50,746 bases of DNA, taken from the NCBI GenBank assembly GCA_026224825.1, contig JAMFRO010000037.1, positions 1-50,746 of the forward strand, given 5' to 3'. Under the pieces are notes generated by a model. The model was not told the origin of the DNA, did not search any database, and saw only the letters and a list, made by a program, of their open reading frames with translations. The translations under genes were made by a program, and so were the position numbers. The stretch is from a bacterium. Its GTDB lineage: Bacteria; Pseudomonadota; Alphaproteobacteria; Acetobacterales; Acetobacteraceae. Below, in pieces: positions 26,018 through 34,444 of this stretch. Numbering within the stretch: position 1 is the stretch's first letter; each line of letters begins with the position of its first letter.

Positions 26018-26890
26018 TTACAGTGCAGCCCGTGGCGGATTGCTGGCGTAGTCGTAGAAGCCACGGCCGGTTTTGCGGCCGTACCAGCCGGCGTCTACGT
26101 ATTTTATGAGCAGGGGGCTGGGGCGGTATTTGTCGCCTAGTTCGGCGTGGAAGACCTTCATGATGGAGAGGAGGGTTTCCAGGCCTACGAAGTCGGCGAG
26201 TTCCAGGGGGCCCATGGGGTGGTTCGCGCCTAGTTTCATGCCGGTGTCGATGGATTCTACCGTGCCGACGCCTTCGTGCAGGGCGACGATGGCTTCGTTG
26301 AGCAGCATGCAGAGGATGCGGTTGACGATGAAGCCTGGGGCGTCGTTGGCGGTGATGGCGGTTTTGTTGAGTTTGCCGGCGAGGGCCAGGGCGGCCTGGT
26401 AGGTGGTGTCGGCGGTGGCGAGGCCGCGGGTGATTTCCAGCAGCTTCATCATCGGCACGGGGTTGAAGAAGTGGAGGCCGACGAATTTATCGGGCCGGCC
26501 GGAGAGGGCTGCGAGTTTGGTGATGGAGATGGAGGAGGTGTTGGAGGCGAGGATGGCTTCGGGCTTCAGCACGTCCTTCAGGGATTTGTAGATCGCCTCT
26601 TTGATGCTCAGGATTTCGGGCACGGCCTCGATGACGAGGTCGGCATCGGTGAGTGGTGAGACGTCCTTGCTGGAGATCAGGCGGGCAAGTGCCGCGTCCT
26701 TGGCTTCGGCCGTCAGGCTGCCTTTGGCCACCTGACGGTCCATGTTTTTGGTGATGGTGGCCAGCGCCTTCGGCAGAGCGTCCGGGAAGCTGTCCACCAA
26801 TACCACGTCAAAACCGGCGGCCACCGCCGCATGGGCGATGCCGTTACCCATAAGTCCCGCGCCGATGACGCCGATTTTGTTGATGCTCAT
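26018..26890 (-). CDS. hbd: 3-hydroxybutyryl-CoA dehydrogenase
   Basis: A 290-residue 3-hydroxyacyl-CoA dehydrogenase. The NAD-binding GAGLMGNGIAHA is at the N-terminus, HFFNPVPMMKLLEI contains the catalytic His, and SNTSSISIT is present. It oxidises (S)-3-hydroxybutyryl-CoA to acetoacetyl-CoA. It overlaps etfA by 4 bases (ATGA), giving etfB-etfA-hbd in one transcript that ends at element A. It links to the thiolase and CoA-transferase further along. Confidence 0.94.
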   Translation of the reverse strand: MSINKIGVIGAGLMGNGIAHAAVAAGFDVVLVDSFPDALPKALATITKNMDRQVAKGSLTAEAKDAALARLISSKDVSPLTDADLVIEAVPEILSIKEAIYKSLKDVLKPEAILASNTSSISITKLAALSGRPDKFVGLHFFNPVPMMKLLEITRGLATADTTYQAALALAGKLNKTAITANDAPGFIVNRILCMLLNEAIVALHEGVGTVESIDTGMKLGANHPMGPLELADFVGLETLLSIMKVFHAELGDKYRPSPLLIKYVDAGWYGRKTGRGFYDYASNPPRAAL

Positions 26891-27816
26891 AGGGCTTTTT
26901 CGAGCTCCGGCAGGGCGGTGAAGAGGTCGGCGACGAGGCCGTAATCGGCGACCTGGAAGATCGGCGCGTCTTCATCCTTGTTGATGGCGACGATGACTTT
27001 GCTGTCCTTCATGCCGGCCAGATGCTGGATGGCGCCGGAGATGCCGATGGCGATGTAGAGCTGCGGTGCCACGATCTTGCCGGTCTGGCCGACCTGATAA
27101 TCGTTCGGCACGTAGCCGGCGTCCACAGCGGCGCGCGAGGCACCGACGGCGGCGCCGAGCTTGTCGGCGATGGGGTCGATGAGCTTGGTGAAATTCTCAC
27201 CATTCTGCATGCCACGGCCGCCGGAGACGATGATCTTCGCCGCCGTGAGTTCCGGGCGCTCGCTCTTGGAAAGCTCGGAGCTGAGGTATTTGGAGGACGT
27301 GCCCGCAGCCGGGACCGCGACGGTCTCGATGGCAGCGGAACCGCCCTCGGCCGCAGCCGGGTCGAAGCTGGAGGCGCGCACGGTGATCAGCTTTTTGGAG
27401 TCGGAGGACTTCACGGTGGCCAGCGCGTTACCGGCATAGATCGGGCGGACGAAGGTATCCGCGTCGATCACGTCCGAGATGTCGGAGATCACCTGCACGT
27501 CCAGCAGAGCGGCAGCGCGGGGGATGGTGTTTTTCCCGGCAGCGGTGGCGGCCTGGAGGATGTGGCTGTAGGCCGGGGCGAGGGAAACCAGCAAAGCAGC
27601 GGTGGTTTCGGCCAGCTCATGTGTCAGCGAGGCGTCATCGGCGACCAGCACCTTGGACACACCGGCGATTTTGGCGGCGGCGGCGGGGGCATCGCCCACG
27701 GCGTTGCCGGCGATCAGCACATGCACTTCACCGAGCTTGGCGGCAGCGGCGATGGCCGAGCGGGCCGGCTGTTTGATGCCGGTGGCATCGAAATCGAGAA
27801 CAACGAGAGAGGTCAT
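26887..27816 (-). CDS. etfA: Electron transfer flavoprotein subunit alpha
   Basis: A 309-residue ETF alpha subunit. The C-terminal FAD domain is clear: [49 protein letters not shown] and [16 protein letters not shown]. With EtfB it carries electrons from acyl-CoA dehydrogenases to ETF:ubiquinone oxidoreductase. It lies 2 bases after etfB and overlaps hbd. Confidence 0.96.
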   Translation of the reverse strand: MTSLVVLDFDATGIKQPARSAIAAAAKLGEVHVLIAGNAVGDAPAAAAKIAGVSKVLVADDASLTHELAETTAALLVSLAPAYSHILQAATAAGKNTIPRAAALLDVQVISDISDVIDADTFVRPIYAGNALATVKSSDSKKLITVRASSFDPAAAEGGSAAIETVAVPAAGTSSKYLSSELSKSERPELTAAKIIVSGGRGMQNGENFTKLIDPIADKLGAAVGASRAAVDAGYVPNDYQVGQTGKIVAPQLYIAIGISGAIQHLAGMKDSKVIVAINKDEDAPIFQVADYGLVADLFTALPELEKAL

Positions 27817-27818
27817 GG

Positions 27819-28568
27819 TTAGATCACCTTCGCTTCATTACGCAGTTTATCAACAAGTGTGGCGACATCCGGCACTTTGATGCCGGCCTTGCGGCCCGGC
27901 GGCTCGGCAACGCTCACGATGGTCAGGCGCGGGGTGACATCGACGCCGAGATCGGCGGGTTTGACGATGTCGATCTGCTTTTTACGCGCCTTCATGATGT
28001 TCGGCAGCGAGGCATAGCGCGGCTCGTTCAAACGTAGGTCAGCGGTGATGACGGCCGGGAGTTTCAGCTCCACCGTCTCCAGCCCGCCATCCACTTCGCG
28101 CGTTACGGTGGCTTTGCCGTCGGCAATCTCAACCTTGCTGGCGAACGTGCCCTGCGGCCAGCCCAGCAGGGCAGCGAGCGCCTGGCCGGTGGCGTTGAAA
28201 TCATCGTCGATGGCCTGCTTGCCGAGGATGATGAGCTCAGCGCCTTCCTTCTCGGCAATTGCCTTCAACAGCTTGGCGACGGCGAGCGGCTCCACGGCCA
28301 CATCGGTCTCCACGAGAATGCCGCGGTCGGCACCCATGGCGAGCGCGGTGCGGATGGTTTCCTGCGCCTGGGTCACGCCGACGGACACGGCCACGATCTC
28401 GGTCGCGATGCCCTTTTCCTTCAGACGGATGGCTTCCTCGACGGCGATTTCGTCAAACGGATTCATCGACTGTTTCACGCCGGCGGTCTCAACCCCGGTT
28501 TTGTCCGATTTCACGCGGACCTTCACGTTGTAATCGACAACGCGCTTAACGGCGACCAGCAGTTTCAT
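27819..28568 (-). CDS. etfB: Electron transfer flavoprotein subunit beta
   Basis: A 249-residue ETF beta subunit with the family N-terminus [38 protein letters not shown], and the [26 protein letters not shown] recognition-loop segment. It binds AMP and docks dehydrogenases. It is the first gene of etfB-etfA-hbd. The 85 bases upstream hold its promoter region and the end of the aminotransferase gene; no clear site was picked out. Confidence 0.96.
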   Translation of the reverse strand: MKLLVAVKRVVDYNVKVRVKSDKTGVETAGVKQSMNPFDEIAVEEAIRLKEKGIATEIVAVSVGVTQAQETIRTALAMGADRGILVETDVAVEPLAVAKLLKAIAEKEGAELIILGKQAIDDDFNATGQALAALLGWPQGTFASKVEIADGKATVTREVDGGLETVELKLPAVITADLRLNEPRYASLPNIMKARKKQIDIVKPADLGVDVTPRLTIVSVAEPPGRKAGIKVPDVATLVDKLRNEAKVI

Positions 28569-28653
28569 ATCTAATCTCTACCTCGGTTACGTCCTGCACA
28601 AAGCGGGGCCTTGATATTTGAAGTTTCTGCGCCTGCAAAGCCCAAAGGGCAAT

Positions 28654-29820
28654 TTAGAGGGGTGGATGCGCGAACTCGTACAGCCGCCGCACCGCCTCTT
28701 CAATATCCGGCAGCGGTGCGCAATAGCTGAAACGGACGTATTTGCCGCCGTTTTGCGCGTCGAAATCATGCCCCGGCGTGGCGGCGATGTTCTGCTCGGC
28801 CAGGAGCCGGGTGCAGAAATCGGCGCTGTCCTCGGGTTGGGCGCTGATGTCCACATATATGTAGAAAGCGCCGTCAGGCGGCGGAAAGGATGTAAAACCA
28901 GCGCGTTGCAGCCCGGCGATCAGCACATCGCGCGAGGCGGCGTAGGTGGTGCGGTGGCCTTGCAGCTCCGCATGGCAATTAAACGCGGCCTCGGCCGCTA
29001 CCTGGGAAGCATAAGGCGCTGAAATAAACAGGTTCTGGGCCAAACGCTCCACGGGCCGGACCAGATCCTCGGGCAGCACCAGCCAGCCGACGCGCCAGCC
29101 GGTCATTGAAAAATATTTGGAAAAAGAATTGATCACCACGGCGCTGGACGAAAATTGCGCGGCACTCGCGGCCGGCTTGCCATAGGTCAGCCCATGGTAA
29201 ATCTCATCTGAGATGAGGCGGATGCCCTGGGCGTGACAATAAACCGCCAGCTCCCGTAACGCCTCGGGCGATAACATGGACCCCGTAGGATTGGCCGGAC
29301 TCGCCACAATAAGCCCGGCCGGGCGCGCGGGCAGCGCCTCCAGCATGGCAACATTGGGCTGAAACCCCGTCTCCACCCCGCAAGGCAGCACCACCGGCTT
29401 CAACCCCAACGCCACCAGAATATTCAGATAAGGCGGATAATAAGGTGCGGCCAAAGCCACTTCATCCCCCGCCTCAAACGCCGCCAGAAACGCCAGCGGA
29501 AACGCCCCGGACGCCCCCAGCGTGACAGCCACGCGGTGGGAAGGAATTTCCACCCCATACCAGTCCAGAACATGAGCGGAAATTTTCTCCCGAAGCCCAG
29601 GCAACCCCAAAGCCTCGGTATACCCCATGGGATCACCCGACCGCAGCGCCGCCTCCACAGCCAGCCGCGCCCCCTCAGGCAACCCCGTCCCCGGCTGCCC
29701 AACCTCCATCCGCAACACGGCCGGCCCGCCAGGCCCCAACACCGCCGCCCGCGCATTCGCCGCCGTGATGACATCCATCACCCGAAACGGCGGAACCCGC
29801 GCGCCAATGCCGGGCTTCAT
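28654..29820 (-). CDS. PLP-dependent class I/II aminotransferase
   Basis: A 388-residue fold-type I aminotransferase. SPANPTG and ISDEIYHGL are the substrate and PLP-binding motifs, the PLP lysine is in INSFSKYFSMTGWRVGW, and FSYC carries the distal Arg-type region. It resembles aspartate/alanine/valine-pyruvate-type enzymes; the exact substrate is not readable. The ATG at 29820 fits the family. The longer open frame upstream runs through palindromic element C and is non-native. No strong ribosome site is visible. Confidence 0.88.
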   Translation of the reverse strand: MKPGIGARVPPFRVMDVITAANARAAVLGPGGPAVLRMEVGQPGTGLPEGARLAVEAALRSGDPMGYTEALGLPGLREKISAHVLDWYGVEIPSHRVAVTLGASGAFPLAFLAAFEAGDEVALAAPYYPPYLNILVALGLKPVVLPCGVETGFQPNVAMLEALPARPAGLIVASPANPTGSMLSPEALRELAVYCHAQGIRLISDEIYHGLTYGKPAASAAQFSSSAVVINSFSKYFSMTGWRVGWLVLPEDLVRPVERLAQNLFISAPYASQVAAEAAFNCHAELQGHRTTYAASRDVLIAGLQRAGFTSFPPPDGAFYIYVDISAQPEDSADFCTRLLAEQNIAATPGHDFDAQNGGKYVRFSYCAPLPDIEEAVRRLYEFAHPPL

Positions 29821-29840
29821 GGGTGGGGCTTGGAAAAAAA

Positions 29841-30024
29841 GGCCAGGGCTCTGCCCTGGACCCGCTGGGGCCTGAGGCCCCAGACCCCCACTACCTTCGG
29901 GTCTTGGAAAGGGATGCCCTGCACGGGCTTTCCACGAGTATGCTGTGGAGGGCATCCCTTTCCAAGACCCGGGTGGGATCCAAGGGCCTTAGGCCCTTGG
30001 CGGGTCCAGGGCAGAGCCCTGGCC
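29841..30024. repeat. Modular palindromic intergenic element, copy C
   Basis: It has perfect 24-bp terminal inverted repeats (29841-29864 and 30001-30024), themselves containing CCAGGGC-TCT-GCCCTGG. Inside are CTGGGGCC-TGA-GGCCCCAG (29865-29883), the core stem (29899-29970) and CCAAGGGCC-TTA-GGCCCTTGG (29980-30000). The last is the same stem as in copy A with a different loop. The element lies between two minus-strand genes, immediately after the stop of the upstream one. Confidence 0.78.
29899..29970 (-). terminator. Core hairpin of element C, probable terminator
   Basis: A perfect 22-bp stem (29899-29920 with 29949-29970) with a 28-base loop containing CCAC/GTGG. No T-run follows directly, so termination may rely on the whole folded element. 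It follows the stop of the gamma-glutamyltranspeptidase-like gene on the minus strand. Confidence 0.55.
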
Positions 30025-30030
30025 CTTTTC

Positions 30031-31278
30031 CTAGCGCCCACCGATGGCCAGGCCCTGGCCCTGCGGGTCCGCTGTTGCGGTGCAGGATGCTTCGCCGCCG
30101 GGGACTGTGTTGGGGCAGGAGATGGTGTTGGCGCGGCCGGGGGGTGGGATGGGGGTGTTGCCGTGGGTTAGGGCGTTGGTGAGGGCGATGGTGGTGGCTT
30201 GGGTGGCGGCGGCTTGGCCGGTGCCGGTGGTGGCGGCGCGGAAGGCGAGGTTGCCGGACACGTAGGCGATGCTGGCGGCGAGGTCTGGGGTGGGGTTGGA
30301 GTGGGGGGAGGCGGCGAGGAGGATGCCGGTGCCGGCGGCGATGCGGCCGGTGCCGAACAGGTTGTTCATGGAGGTGACGCAGATGACGCTGCCGCCGTTT
30401 TTATCCAGGGTGGCGAAGGCGGCGGAGGCTGGCAGGGTTTCCACTGCCGCCGTGGTGGTGGGCAGGCTGGCGATGGCGTAGTTGCCGGCGGCGCCGATGA
30501 CCGGGTTGGCGTATTGCGGGGCGACGGAGGGCAGGTCGCTGGCGATGAGGCCGCCGCCTGCTGCGTCGGCGGCGGTGGTGAAGGTCTGGGCGAAGCTGCC
30601 GGAATAGAAACCCTGGATGCTCTGGGTGCGCAGCACTTCCAGCGTGGCGGCGAGGTCCGGCTGGGTCAGGCTGGCGTTGGTGGGGAGCAGCGTGCCGGTG
30701 GGGGCGAATACGGCGGCGGCGGCGGGGTCGGCCAGCAGGGCCGGGCCGACGGTTTGCAGATCGGTTTCCAGCGCGGCGGAGAGCGCGGCGTTAGCGGCCA
30801 GGCGCTCGGCCGGTACGATGACGGAGGCAGAGGGTAGCTGGCCGTAGCGGGCCTGGAGGGCGAGCAGGCCGCGCGCCAGGGTTGGCACGGCGGCGGGGCG
30901 GTCGCCATTTGCTGCCGCGGGCGAACCGGCGGGGAAGAGCAGGGCCACGGGCGGCTGCATTTTGCCGTCGCTGCCGGGCATTTTGATGAGGCAGGCGCCG
31001 CCGCCGCCGAGGCCGCCGCGTGAGGGCAGGGTTACGGCCTGGGCGAAGCCCGCGGCGGCCGCGGCATCCGCCGCATTGCCGCCCTGGTTGAGGATCTGCC
31101 GTGCCACGATGGCGGCCTGCGGCTCATCGGCCACGGCGTAGCCGAAGCTGGTTTGCGTGCCGCTGGGGGTGGCGTCACCCAGCCCGAACAATTGGTGGCC
31201 GACGCTATGGGAGGCACCGCAGCCGGCGAGCAGTGCGAGTGAGGCGATAGCGGCAATATGGCGAAGACGGGTTTGCAA
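30031..31278 (-). CDS. Degenerate gamma-glutamyltranspeptidase-like lipoprotein
   Basis: A 415-residue lipoprotein with its lipobox at cysteine 20 (LALLAGC). The GGT-type N-terminal half is seen in AVADEPQAAIVARQILNQGGNAADAA and GGLGGGGACLI. The C-terminal part keeps NGGSVICVTSMNNLFGTGRIAAGTGILL. In active GGTs a Thr-Thr-His stretch holds the nucleophile just before this; here the aligned residues read SAAFAT (285-290), so the nucleophile position is Ser or lost. The protein is also shorter than usual GGT (about 550-580). It may be a non-catalytic binding protein. The sequence is very rich in Ala, Gly and Thr. Confidence 0.7.
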   Translation of the reverse strand: MQTRLRHIAAIASLALLAGCGASHSVGHQLFGLGDATPSGTQTSFGYAVADEPQAAIVARQILNQGGNAADAAAAAGFAQAVTLPSRGGLGGGGACLIKMPGSDGKMQPPVALLFPAGSPAAANGDRPAAVPTLARGLLALQARYGQLPSASVIVPAERLAANAALSAALETDLQTVGPALLADPAAAAVFAPTGTLLPTNASLTQPDLAATLEVLRTQSIQGFYSGSFAQTFTTAADAAGGGLIASDLPSVAPQYANPVIGAAGNYAIASLPTTTAAVETLPASAAFATLDKNGGSVICVTSMNNLFGTGRIAAGTGILLAASPHSNPTPDLAASIAYVSGNLAFRAATTGTGQAAATQATTIALTNALTHGNTPIPPPGRANTISCPNTVPGGEASCTATADPQGQGLAIGGR

Positions 31279-31341
31279 GATGAAGGCGCCCCTGATTCTG
31301 AATATGACAGGCTGATTAGCCGTGAAGTGGTGCTACGTCCA

Positions 31342-32217
31342 TTACAGCTGCCCGGCGAAGTCACGAGCCGTTTGTAGCAGATTGCGACGGCGCTCGGGCG
31401 AGCAGGCGTGGTAGAGGCGCATGAGGGCGAACTCATCCGGCAGGAGAGCCCCCAATGTTGAGCCCAGCCGCCCAGCGCGCTCAGTGTTCCAGCGCTCGAT
31501 TGCTGCGCGGGAGGCGCTAAGTTTTGCGGCGAAGTCTTTTTCTCGGGTGGCGCCATCTGTGTCTTGTGTTGGTACGCCTGAGGGCGGTGCTTCGGGAGCT
31601 TTGTTTTCAGCCCTGTTTGCGAAGCGAAAAGGGAGCAGATCGCGCACGCGCTCCTGAGTCTGGCGACGAAATTTACCGATGCGGCCGACGCCTTGCAGCC
31701 GCCGGTCGATGAAGGTGAGGGTGGCTTCGGATTCGGCAGAATCGTCGCTGAGCCAGAACAGCAGGGTGGCGAGCCAGATGCTGCCGAGGCTGAAGCGCTT
31801 GGTGTACCAGGAAAAATCAGCCGAGGTGTCGCCGGCGGCGAACCAGATGGAGTCTGCGGACGCTGCGATGATGCGGGCCAGGCGCGGCGCTTGTGTGGGC
31901 AGGGTCAGGCGGGAGATGGCGCGGCGGATGGCCTCTTTATCGCCCGCCATTTGCTCCAGCCGGCGCGTCACGATTTGCCGCACACGGGCGGTGAGCCCGC
32001 CTTCCAGCCCGGTGGCGGCCTCGATCATGCGCTGGTCGGCGAGGGCAAAATACGCCTCGATCATGTCGGTATCCGCGGCGAACAGCAGTTTGGCCTCGCC
32101 CGGGTCGCGCCCCAGGCTGATCAGCGCCTGGCGCAGGGCCGTGCCGGTCCAGCCGTCGAAGCCGGTGTTGGGCAGCAGCGCGTCCAGCAGTTTCGCGGTT
32201 TCGGGGTCGATTTGCAT
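31342..32217 (-). CDS. COQ9 family protein with C-terminal extension
   Basis: A 291-residue protein. Residues 1-195 form a COQ9-type helical lipid-binding fold (TetR-like), with the family region YTKRFSLGSIWLATLLFWLSDDS. COQ9 proteins assist ubiquinone synthesis hydroxylases. Residues from about 210 are an extra tail of about 80 residues (linker rich in Pro/Ala/Glu, then a helical segment) that usual members lack. Its ATG overlaps the def stop (ATGA). The arrangement near divergent rpsU is common for this family in alphaproteobacteria. Confidence 0.85.
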   Translation of the reverse strand: MQIDPETAKLLDALLPNTGFDGWTGTALRQALISLGRDPGEAKLLFAADTDMIEAYFALADQRMIEAATGLEGGLTARVRQIVTRRLEQMAGDKEAIRRAISRLTLPTQAPRLARIIAASADSIWFAAGDTSADFSWYTKRFSLGSIWLATLLFWLSDDSAESEATLTFIDRRLQGVGRIGKFRRQTQERVRDLLPFRFANRAENKAPEAPPSGVPTQDTDGATREKDFAAKLSASRAAIERWNTERAGRLGSTLGALLPDEFALMRLYHACSPERRRNLLQTARDFAGQL

Positions 32218-32744
32218 CAGATGATGTCCATTGGATAACGGTCCAGCTCTTCATTATAGCCGAAGGAGGAAAAATTCTCGACGCGGCTGGGGTAGAGCCG
32301 CCCGTCCAGATGGTCGGCTTCGTGCTGCAGCACGCGGGCGGGGAAGCCTTCCAGAATTTCGTCGATCGCGGCACCTTCGGCGTCCAGCGCCGTCAGCCGG
32401 ATTTTGGTGTAGCGCGGCACGGTGCCGCGCAGGCCGGGCACGGAAAGGCAGCCCTCCCAGCCGGTTACCTGTTCCTCGCCAATGGGGGTGAGCACCGGGT
32501 TGATGAGGGCACGCAAAGGCATGTCCGCCCCGGTGCCGGAGCGGCTGGCCGGCACGTGGAAGATGAGCAGGCGCAGCGGTACATGCACCTGGGTCGCCGC
32601 CAGTCCCACCCCGCCGCTATCGGCCAATGTCTCGGTCATGTCCCGGATCAGCTGTTGAATCTCCGGGGCGGTGGGGTCGGCAACCGGGGCTGCGACCGCG
32701 CGCAACACCGGGTGGCCCATGCGGGCTATTTTGAGGATCGCCAT
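32217..32744 (-). CDS. def: Peptide deformylase
   Basis: A 175-residue metalloenzyme that removes formyl from N-terminal methionine. All three motifs are present: GVGLAATQ (45-52), EGCLS with metal ligand C99, and HEADH with H141, E142 and H145. The ATG at 32744 matches the family N-terminus (MAILKIARMGHPVLR); the frame stays open upstream into the rpsU promoter. It overlaps the COQ9 gene by an ATGA. Other alphaproteobacteria often carry a second Def paired with fmt; this copy is not beside fmt. Confidence 0.94.
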   Translation of the reverse strand: MAILKIARMGHPVLRAVAAPVADPTAPEIQQLIRDMTETLADSGGVGLAATQVHVPLRLLIFHVPASRSGTGADMPLRALINPVLTPIGEEQVTGWEGCLSVPGLRGTVPRYTKIRLTALDAEGAAIDEILEGFPARVLQHEADHLDGRLYPSRVENFSSFGYNEELDRYPMDII

Positions 32745-32773
32745 GGGCGCATGATTGCCCTGCCAGAAATGAT

Positions 32774-32801
32774 TTGGCGAGTGTGAATTTTGTGCTATAG
32801 G
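32774..32801 (+). promoter_or_regulatory. Candidate rpsU promoter
   Basis: TTGGCG (32774-32779), 16 bases, then TATAGG (32796-32801) preceded by TGC as an extended -10. It lies about 80 bases upstream of the rpsU GTG and is the strongest promoter-like sequence in the def-rpsU gap. Confidence 0.5.
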
Positions 32802-32883
32802 CGCGGCACAGTTCGCGGACACGGCCCCCATAGGCCGCGCTTCGCGTTTGCCCGTTTAATTTTTTTGTGGAGCGTATAGCCCA

Positions 32884-33087
32884 GTGCAAGTTCTCGTTCG
32901 TGACAACAATGTCGACCAGGCGCTTAAAGCCCTTAAGAAGAAGCTGCAGCGCGAAGGTGTGTTCCGCGAGATGAAGCTCCGCCGCCACTATGAGAAGCCC
33001 TCCGAGCGCCGTGCCCGCGAAGCCGCCGAGGCTGTCCGCCGCGCCCGCAAGATGGAGCGCAAGCGCATCGAGCGCGAAGGCTTCTAA
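32884..33087 (+). CDS. rpsU: 30S ribosomal protein S21
   Basis: A 67-residue basic ribosomal protein: [25 protein letters not shown], then [20 protein letters not shown] and an Arg/Lys/Ala-rich tail typical of alphaproteobacterial S21. It starts with GTG at 32884. It is a single-gene unit with a promoter-like sequence upstream and a strong hairpin terminator downstream. It is divergent from def and the COQ9 gene. Confidence 0.95.
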   Translation: MQVLVRDNNVDQALKALKKKLQREGVFREMKLRRHYEKPSERRAREAAEAVRRARKMERKRIEREGF

Positions 33088-33113
33088 CACCAAGCCTCTA
33101 CCGGGCCGCTTGA

Positions 33114-33143
33114 GCCGCAGATGCATGGCATCTGCGGCTTTTT
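33114..33143 (+). terminator. rpsU intrinsic terminator
   Basis: An 11-bp perfect stem, GCCGCAGATGC (33114-33124) with GCATCTGCGGC (33128-33138), a 3-base loop and a following T5 run. It lies 27 bases after the rpsU stop. A second bulged hairpin (GGCGTGC/GCACGCGCC near 33174-33193) lies further downstream with no clear role. Confidence 0.88.
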
Positions 33144-33263
33144 GTGTTTCCAGGAGGGCTGGGGGCTTGTTCTGGCGTGCGTAGCACGCGCCAAGGTAAG
33201 GTGGCCATTGCCCATTAACTTTCCGCGTGATTATCCTTGTTCAACTTAAGATTGGATAGGCGC

Positions 33264-33662
33264 GTGTTCACATTCATCGTCAGACTGGCACTCTTGATCG
33301 TGGTGTTTGCTTTTTCTACGGCCGCCAGTGCTCAGGAGCGAACCGAAGACCAGTGCTTAGCACTAAACCCCCAGATCACGTCGCCTGTTGAGATGGTGAG
33401 TTGTACCTCCGATCTCGAAGGCTCCAAAAAGCAATTAAATCACGCTTATGGGGTCTTGGCCAAAAAACTCCAGGGAGATCAACTGTCAGCATTGGAGAAA
33501 GCGCAGCGTTTGTGGCTGGATTACCGGGTCGCCGAATGCCGGTTTGAAACTGGCGGCTCTCCGGGAGGCACAATGTACGACTCCGGGATCATTTCATGTA
33601 CGGCCGATATGAATAGACAACGCGCCATCGAGCTCCAAAAAATGGCAGACAATCTCCAGTGA
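33264..33662 (+). CDS. Exported LprI/DUF1311-family protein
   Basis: A protein of about 132 residues with a signal peptide (FIVRLALLIVVFAFSTAASAQ). The LprI-type domain has its cysteine pattern, MVSCTSDLEGSKKQLNHAYGVLAKKL, and EKAQRLWLDYRVAECRFE. LprI of mycobacteria inhibits lysozyme; most members are uncharacterised. Possible starts are GTG 33264 and TTG 33237; the GTG, preceded by GGATAGG, is chosen. The sequence is less GC-rich than its neighbours. No operon partner is seen. Confidence 0.75.
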   Translation: MFTFIVRLALLIVVFAFSTAASAQERTEDQCLALNPQITSPVEMVSCTSDLEGSKKQLNHAYGVLAKKLQGDQLSALEKAQRLWLDYRVAECRFETGGSPGGTMYDSGIISCTADMNRQRAIELQKMADNLQ

Positions 33663-33728
33663 TAACTTGTGTAGCTCACCCACGGCAGCAGCGAATGTCC
33701 GTTTGAGCTTTCTGCCCAAAGCCGTGTT

Positions 33729-33977
33729 TTAGGCTTTCTGAATCACCAAAAGCCAAGTGCCATCCTCCAGCTCCAGCAGCTCCAGCGGATCATGCCCCTG
33801 GTCCGCCGCCGCCCGGGGCACATTGCGCAACGGGTCTTCGCCTTTGAGGCGCACCAGCAGAATCTGCCCGGTCTCGATCGTATCCAGCGCCAGCCGGGTG
33901 CGGACGTAGGTCATGGGACAGGTTTCGGCTGTTATATCTATGGCTTTGTCATGCGTGGGGAGGGTGGATAATGGCAT
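33729..33977 (-). CDS. TusA-like sulfurtransferase family protein
   Basis: An 82-residue SirA/TusA-fold protein with the Cys-Pro motif in ITAETCPMTYVRTRLAL. The Cys would carry persulfide sulfur in TusA relatives, for tRNA thiolation or molybdenum cofactor sulfuration. ATG 33977 is preferred over 33983 because CAGAG lies 7 bases before it. It is divergent from fur with a short shared promoter region, so iron control is possible but unproven. Confidence 0.82.
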   Translation of the reverse strand: MPLSTLPTHDKAIDITAETCPMTYVRTRLALDTIETGQILLVRLKGEDPLRNVPRAAADQGHDPLELLELEDGTWLLVIQKA

Positions 33978-34033
33978 GTTCATACTCTGATAAGGCTGGA
34001 CCGGAGCAGCAAGTTGCGCCACAAGGCTCTCCG

Positions 34034-34444
34034 ATGGATATAAGCATCGAGCGCCTGTGCATAGAGAACGGGTTGAAGATGACAGGCCCGCGCCGGGTGA
34101 TTGCGCGCGTGTTGTCCGAAGCGACCGACCACCCGGATGTGGATGAGCTGCACCGGCGGTCCAATCGCGTCGATCCGGGGATTTCGCTCGCCACTGTGTA
34201 TCGTACCGTCAGGCTTTTGGAAGCCAAGGGAATTTTGTCGCGCCGGGACCTCGGCAGCCGCCGGGCGCGGTATGAGCCGAGTGCGGATAAGCACCATTTT
34301 CATCTGGTGGATAAGGAAAGCGGCTCGGTGGTGGAGTTTTCCGCACCGCAGGCCGAGGCGATGCTGCGTGATATTGCCGTGGCGCAGGGCTTCGATCTGG
34401 ATGTCATCAAGATTGAGCTATACGGCCGGCGGATCGTCAAGTGA
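34034..34444 (+). CDS. fur: Fur family transcriptional regulator
   Basis: A 136-residue metal-responsive repressor. The winged helix spans about residues 10-85 with GLKMTGPRRVIARVL and PGISLATVYRTVRLLEAKG. The metal-binding hinge and dimer domain contain DKHHFHLVDKESGSVVEF. The structural CxxC pairs of some Fur proteins are absent, as often in alphaproteobacterial Fur/Mur. Its GTGA stop overlaps the acyltransferase start. Whether it senses iron, manganese or haem cannot be read from sequence alone. Confidence 0.88.
   Translation: MDISIERLCIENGLKMTGPRRVIARVLSEATDHPDVDELHRRSNRVDPGISLATVYRTVRLLEAKGILSRRDLGSRRARYEPSADKHHFHLVDKESGSVVEFSAPQAEAMLRDIAVAQGFDLDVIKIELYGRRIVK

Noticed and set aside
26276..26659. 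Glycine-, glutamate- and aspartate-rich plus-strand frame inside hbd
   Set aside because: A low-complexity antisense frame with no start signal or motif.
28600..28653. Weak GCCC-AAA-GGGC hairpin as terminator for the aminotransferase gene
   Set aside because: A four-base stem and a short T-run on the minus strand are too weak to call.
30199..30837. Gly-rich plus-strand frame resembling a repeat protein, inside the GGT-like gene
   Set aside because: The glycine richness is the complement of Ala/Thr-rich codons of the real minus-strand gene.
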